This document shows, piece after piece, positions 1 through 5,352 of a DNA stretch of 5,352 nucleotides (the stretch's first letter is position 1; each line of letters starts with the position of its first letter). A program made the translations under genes and the position numbers. The stretch lies in the NCBI GenBank assembly GCA_002256685.1, contig NQJH01000139.1, forward strand, positions 1-5,352, read 5' to 3'. Origin of the DNA: Methylococcaceae bacterium NSP1-2 (GTDB taxonomy: Bacteria; Pseudomonadota; Gammaproteobacteria; Methylococcales; Methylomonadaceae). The notes beneath the pieces were generated by a model. That model saw nothing but the letters and a program-made list of their open reading frames with translations, ran no database searches and was not told where the DNA came from.

Positions 1-696
1 GGGCGTTTGTAATAACGCTAATTTGGCTTGTAAATAGCTTTCCATTGAACCGTGATAATCTAAATGATCGCGGCTGATATTGGTAAACACCGCGCCTTTA
101 AAATGCGTACCATTCACACGACCTTGCTCTAATCCATGTGAGGACACTTCCATTGCCACGGTTTTTTTGCCCGCTATTAGTAAGTTGCTCAGTATGCTTT
201 GAATGGCTAAGGCATCGGGGGTAGTATTCAGTGTTTTATGAAGATTACCCCACTCACCCCAACCGAGTGTGCCGATAATGCCGCAGTCATCCAATGCCTG
301 ACTTAAAAACTGACTGCACGACGTTTTGCCATTCGTGCCTGTGATACCAATAACGTTCATCGATTGCGAGGGATTGCCATAAAAGCGAGCGGCGATATTA
401 CCTAATGCCCCGCTTAGGTTGTCCACAGCAATCATCGGTACACGACCTTGCAAGTCCTCTGCTAATTGCTTGCCGTTACCCGCAGGATCAAAAAGAATTG
501 CGCAAGCACCCTTGCTAATCGCTTGCTCAGCATGGCTTAAACCATGTTGCTTTGAACCTGCTAGAGCGATAAATACATTACCAGCCACCACGGCACGACT
601 ATTTAATGTCAGACCAGTAATCAACAAGTCATTCGTAATAGTCAAATCGGTATCGGAAAGCGGAACCAGTCCCGCTAATAAATCGTTCAGTTTCAT
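1..696 (-). CDS. murE: UDP-N-acetylmuramoyl-tripeptide synthetase MurE, N-terminal part (cut by window edge)
   Basis: Cytoplasmic Mur ligase that adds the third stem-peptide residue, usually meso-diaminopimelate in Gram-negatives, to UDP-MurNAc-L-Ala-D-Glu using ATP. The visible 232 codons begin MKLNDLLAGLVP and contain the N-terminal UDP-binding domain (about 1-110, with LNSRAV at 31-36) and the start of the central ATPase domain. Visible motifs are the P-loop GTNGKT at 120-125, NTTPD at 157-161, EVSSHGL at 183-189, TNISRDHLDYHG at about 205-216, and the lysine expected to be carbamylated, K225 in LQAK. Family length is about 490-500 residues, so roughly half is missing past position 1. The region that selects diaminopimelate or lysine is outside the window, so the substrate is inferred. 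The ATG at 694-696 lies 10 nt after the ftsI stop with no strong Shine-Dalgarno sequence, which suggests coupling to ftsI. Confidence 0.96.
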   Translation of the reverse strand, partial: MKLNDLLAGLVPLSDTDLTITNDLLITGLTLNSRAVVAGNVFIALAGSKQHGLSHAEQAISKGACAILFDPAGNGKQLAEDLQGRVPMIAVDNLSGALGNIAARFYGNPSQSMNVIGITGTNGKTSCSQFLSQALDDCGIIGTLGWGEWGNLHKTLNTTPDALAIQSILSNLLIAGKKTVAMEVSSHGLEQGRVNGTHFKGAVFTNISRDHLDYHGSMESYLQAKLALLQTP

Positions 697-706
697 AAAA
701 GCCGCT

Positions 707-2545
707 TTATTGAGTTTGCCGTGTCAGCAAAATGGGCATGGTTGTTTCTTGGTCGGGTGCAACATTCAGCAAGCGTAACGCGCCTGTCATTACCTTAGAA
801 AACACAGGAGCTGAAACCAGTCCGCCATAATATTGACCTGCGGAAGGTTCATCAATCATCACGACAATAATCAGGCGTGGATCGGTTGCAGGAGCCATCC
901 CTGCAAACACCGCAAAATAACTACCACTGGTATAACCATGAGAGCCGCTGGCTTTTTTGACCGTTCCCGTTTTGCCTGCCACGGTGTAACCATCGACTCT
1001 GGCTTCATAAGCGGTACCGTCTTTCATAATCACATTTTGTAGCATGTCTCGAATAGTCTTAGCCGTTTTGGCTGAAAATACCCGCTGTGCCTTATCGTCT
1101 TCATCACGCTTGAGTAAACTAACCGAATGCAGAATACCATCATCTGCCAACGCGGTATAAGCTCTTGCCAACTGCACAGCAGAAACACTCAAGCCATAAC
1201 CAAACGACATAACCGCACGATCAAAATCATGCCATTTTTTATAATCTAACATCCGTCCGCTGGCTTCGCCTTCAAAGCCCGCTTGAGCTGAACTGCCAAA
1301 GCCCAGTTTTTTATAAACACCCCAGAAATATTTTGGGGGCATTTTGAGAGCCATCATACTCACGCCAATATTGCTGGATTTTTTGAGAACGTGCATTAAA
1401 TCCAATGAGCCGTAGTTATGCACATCCTTAACAACATTTTTGCCGATTTGAAAACTGCCGCCCGTGTTAAAAACTGTATTAGGCGTGACATAGCCACCGT
1501 CTAAAGCCGCTGCTGCAACAAACGGTTTGACGGTTGAACCTGGCTCAAATATATCGGTTAAGGCTCTGTTGCGGTACAAATTTTCTTTTAAACTTTTGCG
1601 AATATTAGGATTAAACGTGGGCTGATTAACCGCCGCCAAAATTTCGCCATTCTTGGCATCCAATACCACTAAAGTGCCTGATTTAGCGCGGTTAGCATTT
1701 ACCGCCAACTGTAATTCCCGATACGCTAAATATTGAATACGCTGATCGATACTCAACTCAATATTTTTTCCAGAAATCGGCTCTTTGATATTTTCAACAT
1801 CTTCAATAATGCGTCGCAATCCATCTCTGATAACACGTTTACTACCCGCTGTTCCCTTTAATACTTGTTCATAGCCGGCTTCCATACCCTCTTGACCAAC
1901 ATCATCCAAATCAGTAAAGCCGATCAAATGGGCAGCAACACCGCCCGTCGGATAGAATCGCTTAAATTCACGGTCAAAATAGACACCGACCAGCTTTAAG
2001 GCTTTTACTTGCTCACTGAGGTCGGGATTTATCTGACGAGCTATGTAGGCAAACTGCTTATGCGGATCACCATTCAGCATGTCCAGCACTTTACCTTTCG
2101 GTAACGAGAGCAGTTTTTCCATTTCAGCAATTTTCAGCAATTTTTGCTTTTTATATTCTGCAAGAACTTCAGCCTTTTGCGCCTCGGTCAATGCCACACC
2201 CGGCTGTTTGGCTTTGAGCTCTTTTTCCAGTTGCTTAACCTGATTTTTATCATCCATGTTAAGCTCGCGCGGATTGACTGATATAGACTCAACAGGGGTA
2301 CTGATGGCTAAGGGCGCACCATTTCTGTCCTTAATCATGCCTCTATAGGCTGACACCGGCTCGTCATCTACTAGCCGCATATCGCCCTGATCCTTGAGAA
2401 ATTTTTTATTCAACACCTGCAAATCAACGGCGCGACCAACCAGTGTCGCCATACAGCACATCATAAAAATAATTAAAACTTTTCGCCTGCCAGAAAAATC
2501 ACTTGCTGGCTTTTTCACTTCACTGTTGCCTCGAAAATCTAACAT
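707..2545 (-). CDS. ftsI: Peptidoglycan D,D-transpeptidase FtsI (penicillin-binding protein 3)
   Basis: Class B penicillin-binding protein that cross-links septal peptidoglycan in the periplasm with FtsW. It has 612 residues: a basic cytoplasmic N-terminus ending SGRRK (18-22), one transmembrane helix at about 23-40, then the pedestal with the conserved RGMIKDRNGAPLA segment (68-80). The transpeptidase domain covers about 265-590. All three penicillin-binding motifs are intact: STVK at 337-340 (S337 is the acylated nucleophile), SSN at 390-392 and KTG at 525-527. The late YYGG..SAPVF block (572-582) is also typical. The protein is 24 residues longer than the 588-residue E. coli FtsI as I recall it. 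The excess lies in a charged, helix-like stretch at about 101-140 of the pedestal. The ATG directly follows the ftsL stop (TAAATG) without a visible Shine-Dalgarno sequence, so translation is probably coupled to ftsL. There are no PASTA domains. Confidence 0.97.
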   Translation of the reverse strand: MLDFRGNSEVKKPASDFSGRRKVLIIFMMCCMATLVGRAVDLQVLNKKFLKDQGDMRLVDDEPVSAYRGMIKDRNGAPLAISTPVESISVNPRELNMDDKNQVKQLEKELKAKQPGVALTEAQKAEVLAEYKKQKLLKIAEMEKLLSLPKGKVLDMLNGDPHKQFAYIARQINPDLSEQVKALKLVGVYFDREFKRFYPTGGVAAHLIGFTDLDDVGQEGMEAGYEQVLKGTAGSKRVIRDGLRRIIEDVENIKEPISGKNIELSIDQRIQYLAYRELQLAVNANRAKSGTLVVLDAKNGEILAAVNQPTFNPNIRKSLKENLYRNRALTDIFEPGSTVKPFVAAAALDGGYVTPNTVFNTGGSFQIGKNVVKDVHNYGSLDLMHVLKKSSNIGVSMMALKMPPKYFWGVYKKLGFGSSAQAGFEGEASGRMLDYKKWHDFDRAVMSFGYGLSVSAVQLARAYTALADDGILHSVSLLKRDEDDKAQRVFSAKTAKTIRDMLQNVIMKDGTAYEARVDGYTVAGKTGTVKKASGSHGYTSGSYFAVFAGMAPATDPRLIIVVMIDEPSAGQYYGGLVSAPVFSKVMTGALRLLNVAPDQETTMPILLTRQTQ

Positions 2546-2812
2546 TTACGGTTTTATATAAATTATTTTTTCGTGTAATGGCATGACCAATTTCAACTTC
2601 TCGCGTGCAACTAATTCAACCCGATTCTGCTCTGCAAAGGTCGTCAGTTCCAGCTGCGTCTGTCCCCATTCGACTTCGCGTTGATCTAATTCTCGTTCTT
2701 GTTTTTGAATGTCTATAAAAATCAGCCGCGAGTAATACTTGCTATAAATAACAGCCAAGGCTGTTATCAGAAGCACTGCGCTTAATAAAGCTAACAGTCG
2801 ATTAACTACCAC
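2546..2812 (-). CDS. ftsL: Cell division protein FtsL
   Basis: Small bitopic divisome protein that pairs with FtsB, and with FtsQ, to recruit and activate FtsWI. The 88-residue product has a very short cytoplasmic N-terminus, a transmembrane helix at about 6-23 (LLALLSAVLLITALAVIY), and a periplasmic segment at about 34-65 rich in Q, E and L that can form the coiled coil with FtsB. It ends in the family-typical VELVAREKLKLVMP stretch (65-78). Sequence conservation in this family is low, so the call also rests on size, topology and position between rsmH and ftsI. The start is GTG at 2810-2812, directly after the rsmH stop codon (TAAGTG). A GGAG lies 9 nt upstream within rsmH and supports this start. 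The stop abuts the ftsI ATG. Confidence 0.93.
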   Translation of the reverse strand: MVVNRLLALLSAVLLITALAVIYSKYYSRLIFIDIQKQERELDQREVEWGQTQLELTTFAEQNRVELVAREKLKLVMPLHEKIIYIKP

Positions 2813-3739
2813 TTAAACTCGCTCCGCCACTCGCATCACTGCACTACGCGATCTAGGATTTTGAGCCACTTCCTGTGGTTCTGCGACCAACGCCTTGCTG
2901 ATTTTTTTTAACAAGCCTTTTGCCATATCCACTTCTTTAATAGGCAGTTTACTGGGATTATATTTCGCGCCCGATTCATTCTTAATAAAGCGTTTAACGA
3001 TTCGATCTTCTAAGGAATGAAATGAAATGACCACCAATCGCCCGTTTTTATTTAGAACACGAACAGATTGCTGTAACACATCGGTTAATTCATGCAATTC
3101 TCTATTAATTTCAATTCGGATTGCTTGAAAAGTGCGCGTTGCAGGATGTTTATGTTTTTCTCTGGTATGAACAGTCTGTGCAATCAAGTCAGCCAATTGT
3201 CGCGTTGTCGTAATAGGCGTTGTTGTTCGTGTTTCAACGATAGCTTTAGCAATGCGCCGCGCAAACTTCTCTTCGCCGTATTCAAACAAAATTTTAACCA
3301 AATACGCTTCGTCCACAGTCGCCAACCATTGCTCAGCCGAAACCCCTGCCAAACTATCCATGCGCATATCCAAAGGACCATCACGCAAAAAACTAAAACC
3401 TCTTTCTGGATTATCGAGTTGCGGTGAAGACACGCCCAAATCGATTAAAATACCATCAATCTTGCCCAACAAACCTTCGCTAGCAACTGCATTTTCCAGT
3501 TCAGAAAAGCAACAATGCTTTAAGGTAAACCGCTTATCCTTTTGCAGTGCCTGTGCATAATCGGAATTAATCGCATCCCAATCACGGTCAAATGCCAACA
3601 AGCGTCCGTTTTCGCCCAACTGATTTAAAATACCCTGACTGTGTCCACCGCGCCCAAAGGTACAATCCAGATAAATACCGTCTTTCTTAATCGCCAACTG
3701 TTGCAATGCTTCTGCAAACATAACGGGTAAATGTGCCAC
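2813..3739 (-). CDS. rsmH: 16S rRNA (cytosine1402-N4)-methyltransferase RsmH (MraW)
   Basis: S-adenosylmethionine-dependent enzyme that N4-methylates C1402 in the decoding centre of 16S rRNA. The 308-residue length is normal for the family. Visible signatures are the N-terminal HLPVMFAEAL, the SAM-binding TFGRGGHS at 27-34, the acidic residue after strand 2 (FDRD, 50-53), DLGVSSPQLD at 100-109, GFSF at 114-117, DGPLDMRMD at 120-128, HPATRTFQAIRI at 198-209, ISFHSLEDR at 238-246 and the C-terminal NPRSRSAVMR at 294-303. The inserted helical domain lies between about 130 and 210. The start is GTG at 3737-3739: the next in-frame Met (residue 7) would remove conserved N-terminal sequence, and a GGGAG sits 8 nt upstream of the GTG. 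It is now the first intact gene of the cluster, because mraZ before it is broken. Confidence 0.97.
   Translation of the reverse strand: MAHLPVMFAEALQQLAIKKDGIYLDCTFGRGGHSQGILNQLGENGRLLAFDRDWDAINSDYAQALQKDKRFTLKHCCFSELENAVASEGLLGKIDGILIDLGVSSPQLDNPERGFSFLRDGPLDMRMDSLAGVSAEQWLATVDEAYLVKILFEYGEEKFARRIAKAIVETRTTTPITTTRQLADLIAQTVHTREKHKHPATRTFQAIRIEINRELHELTDVLQQSVRVLNKNGRLVVISFHSLEDRIVKRFIKNESGAKYNPSKLPIKEVDMAKGLLKKISKALVAEPQEVAQNPRSRSAVMRVAERV
2822..2825 (-). promoter_or_regulatory. Ribosome binding site of ftsL inside the rsmH 3' end
   Basis: GGAG on the minus strand lies 9 nt before the ftsL GTG, within the last codons of rsmH. It supports the GTG start that abuts the rsmH stop codon. Confidence 0.6.
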
Positions 3740-3747
3740 TAACCAAT

Positions 3748-3752
3748 CTCCC
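3748..3752 (-). promoter_or_regulatory. Ribosome binding site of rsmH
   Basis: GGGAG on the minus strand, 8 nt before the rsmH GTG and within the 16 nt after the mraZ stop. It is the best Shine-Dalgarno sequence in the cluster. It decides the GTG start and lets rsmH be translated independently of the broken mraZ frame. Confidence 0.75.
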
Positions 3753-3755
3753 GTA

Positions 3756-4190
3756 TTAAAAAGATAAAGACTCTAATTTTTCCAAGCCATCATCGTGATT
3801 GTTATTTAGCCAGTCATTTTCTTTGGCTAACCATGCTTGCTCATTCCATATTTCAAATTTATTCAACTGACCTACCAACACACAACTTTGTCCATCCGTG
3901 CAAATTCCCTGTATTTTTTGGATAACAGTAATCGACCTTGCTTATCCATTTCACAGTCAGAGGCATTACCAATAAAAACCACTTTGCACCACCAACAGGC
4001 ACTATAAATTCCAAACAGTGCATAGTCAAGAATGATTTCATTTATAATCTTGCTTTTTTGACAATGACTTACATCCTGCTTGAGAATAAATTAAAACACA
4101 CCCGTATGATATTCATAAGCGGTGTAACCATACCTCCAGCATAAGTTACATATCAGTGCATTAGCTTATTTAAGTACCGTATAGAACAGC
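3756..4190 (-). pseudogene. mraZ: Eroded mraZ (transcriptional regulator of the dcw cluster), frameshifted
   Basis: MraZ is a ring-forming DNA-binding protein of about 150 residues that regulates the dcw operon and is normally its first gene. Its C-terminal half is clearly recognisable here but lies in two frames. One frame (about 3976 to 3899) reads IGNASDCEMDKQGRLLLSKK followed by YREFA, then runs into a stop at 3872-3874. The next frame (3899 to 3756) reads TDGQSCVLVGQLNKFEIWNE, then a hydrophilic tail ending LESLSF and a TAA. Joining them needs one extra base near 3896-3900. Further upstream the trace shifts frame again: AGGMVTPLMNII (from 4140) and GCVLIYS (from about 4103) resemble MraZ middle segments, with stops between. 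The N-terminal KGR/YR block is not readable. The upstream limit is inferred from family length: counting about 145 codons back from the stop reaches about 4190. The part from 3756 to 3978 is secure; the rest is tentative. A sequencing error could explain one shift but not all of them. Confidence 0.82.
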
Positions 4191-4221
4191 TTTTTTACAC
4201 GCAAACACCAAACAGAACTTA

Positions 4222-4250
4222 AAAATAAAGTAAAATGAACGGTTTTGCAA
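4222..4250 (-). promoter_or_regulatory. Candidate sigma-70 promoter for the dcw cluster
   Basis: On the minus strand TTGCAA (4250-4245) and TATTTT (4227-4222) are separated by exactly 17 nt, each matching 4 of 6 consensus bases. The site lies about 30 nt upstream of where the eroded mraZ would have begun, where a dcw promoter is expected. The region is AT-rich, so chance matches are likely; the position is the main support. A single TGGGA lies just upstream (4257-4253), but the triple TGGGN repeats of a classical MraZ operator are not seen. Confidence 0.4.
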
Positions 4251-4281
4251 AATCCCACTTCGTCAATTTCAAATAGACATC

Positions 4282-4286
4282 AAAGG
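4282..4286 (+). promoter_or_regulatory. Weak ribosome binding site of the leuB-family gene
   Basis: AAAGG ends 5 nt before the ATG at 4292. It is a short Shine-Dalgarno match at acceptable spacing and agrees with the start chosen from the protein, which begins five residues before the first nucleotide-fold strand (IAVLAGDGIGPE). Confidence 0.5.
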
Positions 4287-4291
4287 TAGAC

Positions 4292-5352
4292 ATGAAAAAT
4301 TATAAAATCGCGGTATTAGCGGGCGACGGTATCGGTCCTGAAATCACTCGGGAAGCCCTCAAAGTGCTTAAACTTGTTGAAGAACGCAACGAAGTAACAT
4401 TTGAATTAATGCCCGCTGCTTTTGGCGCGTGTGCTTATTTTGAGTTTGGCGATGCGTTTCCCCAGTCCACTATTGATATTTGCGATCAAGCGGACGCTAT
4501 TTTGAAAGGACCGATTGGTTTAAGTCATGAAGAATCCAAACAAATCCCCATTGATAAACAACCTGAACGTGGCGCGTTATTACCTATGCGTCGTCGTTAC
4601 AATACTTATGCCAATTTTAGACCTGTGTATTTACCCAAAGCCTTGGCGCATTTTTCGCCATTAAAACCTGAAATTATCGGTGAAGGCATTGATATTATGA
4701 TGGTCAGAGAATTAGTCGGCGGACTTTACTTTGGCAATAAAGAAATGGGCATCAATGAACAAGGCTTGCGTTATGTCAAAGAAACCTTGGAATATGACGA
4801 GTTACAAATTAGCCGTATTCTGCACCAAGCCTTTAAATTGGCACAAAAACGTAAAAAAACCCTGCACAACATTCATAAAAGCAACGTCTTAAAATCCAGC
4901 GTATTGTGGAATGAAATTTTAGAAGAAGTGGCAAAAGAATACCCCGATGTTACCGTTTATCATCAATTAGTCGATTCTGCCGCCACTAATTTATGCCTGA
5001 AACCCACCCAATTTGATGTCATGGTCATGGAAAATATGTTCGGCGACATCCTTAGCGACCAAGGCGGTGGTATTTTAGGTTCATTAGGTTTAATGCCATC
5101 AGCGTGTATCGGTGATGAAAAAGCCTACTACGAACCCTCACACGGCTCTGCGCCTGACATTGCAGGCAAAAATATTGCCAACCCGTATTCCATGATTGGT
5201 TCAGTCGCCATGATGCTAGAAAACAGTTTTGGCATGGAAAAAGAAGCGAAAAATGTCTGGGCAGCCATGCAAGCGGTATTTGCCGATGGCTATTCAACCG
5301 CTGATTTATCGAAAGCAGACAGCGGCGTCAAGATGATTAGCACCGTTGAGTT
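4292..5352 (+). CDS. leuB: 3-isopropylmalate dehydrogenase family protein (LeuB-like), C-terminus cut by window edge
   Basis: Beta-decarboxylating dehydrogenase. In leucine synthesis this family oxidises 3-isopropylmalate to 2-isopropyl-3-oxosuccinate, which loses CO2, with NAD+ in the cytoplasm. The 353 visible codons are nearly the full family length (about 355-370). Motifs: GDGIGPE at 11-17, the substrate arginines R100 and R110 (ANFRPV), R139 in RELVGGLYFG with Y146, the catalytic lysine K196 in HKSNVL, metal-binding D228, D252 and D256 (FGDILSD), GSLGLMPSA at 263-271 and HGSAPDIAG at 284-292, whose aspartate D289 favours NAD+. Compared with textbook LeuB, the usual GAVGGP loop is KGPIGL (72-77) and the Thr of RELTGG is Val. 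It therefore belongs to a divergent branch; another 2-hydroxyacid substrate such as a methylmalate or tartrate type cannot be excluded. It is divergent from the dcw cluster, and no leuC or leuD is visible. Confidence 0.85.
   Translation, partial: MKNYKIAVLAGDGIGPEITREALKVLKLVEERNEVTFELMPAAFGACAYFEFGDAFPQSTIDICDQADAILKGPIGLSHEESKQIPIDKQPERGALLPMRRRYNTYANFRPVYLPKALAHFSPLKPEIIGEGIDIMMVRELVGGLYFGNKEMGINEQGLRYVKETLEYDELQISRILHQAFKLAQKRKKTLHNIHKSNVLKSSVLWNEILEEVAKEYPDVTVYHQLVDSAATNLCLKPTQFDVMVMENMFGDILSDQGGGILGSLGLMPSACIGDEKAYYEPSHGSAPDIAGKNIANPYSMIGSVAMMLENSFGMEKEAKNVWAAMQAVFADGYSTADLSKADSGVKMISTVE

Larger units (their letters stand above)
4191..4291. other. Divergent intergenic region between mraZ remnant and leuB
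   Basis: About 100 AT-rich bases that should carry the promoters for both directions. They hold the candidate minus-strand promoter and a 10-bp perfect palindrome, TTTTGCAAAA, at 4243-4252. A TAAAAT at 4231-4236 could serve as a -10 box for leuB, but no -35 box lies at proper spacing. I see no small gene, attenuator hairpin or leader peptide rich in leucine codons. Confidence 0.5.

Noticed and set aside
419..778. Plus-strand open frame of 119 codons
   Set aside because: It is antisense to murE and the end of ftsI, both of which carry clear family motifs there. The protein looks like a compositional shadow.
3092..3560. Overlapping open frames on both strands inside rsmH
   Set aside because: They lie across strongly conserved RsmH motifs (DLGVSSPQLD, DGPLDMRMD) and have no independent coding evidence.
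3859..4041. Open frame of 60 codons on the minus strand starting MKSFLTMHCLEF
   Set aside because: It overlaps the mraZ remnant in the third frame. The real MraZ similarity is in the other two frames over 3756-3978, so this is an accidental reading of a decayed gene. It has no convincing ribosome binding site.
3938..4144. Plus-strand open frame of 68 codons opposite the mraZ remnant
   Set aside because: It has no recognisable domain and no Shine-Dalgarno sequence, and it is antisense to sequence that reads as MraZ on the other strand.
4194..4236. leuB promoter made of TTTACA (4194-4199) and TAAAAT (4231-4236)
   Set aside because: The spacing is 31 nt, far from the 16-18 nt needed, so I list only the -10-like element as a possibility.
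5052..5297. Minus-strand open frame of 81 codons
   Set aside because: It is antisense to the conserved FGDILSD, HGSAPDIAG and ANPYSMIGS region of the leuB-family gene.

Overview
The window looks like part of a gammaproteobacterial chromosome, moderately AT-rich. The evidence is the order mraZ-rsmH-ftsL-ftsI-murE of a division and cell-wall (dcw) cluster, a single-TM FtsI without PASTA domains, and an FtsL of typical proteobacterial size. I cannot name a genus. No mobile element, tRNA, rRNA or CRISPR array was seen.

Layout. The left three quarters (1-3758) are the start of a dcw cluster on the minus strand. Read in the direction of transcription it runs: an eroded mraZ (about 4190 down to 3756), rsmH (3739-2813), ftsL (2812-2546), ftsI (2545-707) and the first 232 codons of murE (696-1, cut by the window edge). 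The rsmH/ftsL and ftsL/ftsI junctions have no spacer at all: stop and start codons abut (TAAGTG and TAAATG). ftsI and murE are 10 nt apart. This indicates one translationally coupled operon. A gene of the 3-isopropylmalate dehydrogenase (leuB) family starts at 4292 on the plus strand, divergent from the cluster, and runs off the right edge after 353 codons.

How the genes work together. RsmH methylates C1402 of 16S rRNA. FtsL is the bitopic scaffold of the FtsQLB/FtsWI divisome. FtsI (PBP3) is the septal transpeptidase. MurE adds the third amino acid of the peptidoglycan stem peptide. The leuB-like gene belongs to amino-acid metabolism and is only a neighbour.

Most notable point. The first dcw gene, mraZ, which normally encodes the cluster's own transcriptional regulator, is broken here. 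Clear MraZ C-terminal sequence lies in two different reading frames, the upstream part is degraded and shifted again, and the conserved N-terminal KGR half cannot be read. A plausible promoter and a good rsmH ribosome binding site survive, so the downstream genes can still be expressed, probably without MraZ control. I see no new multi-gene system in this window.
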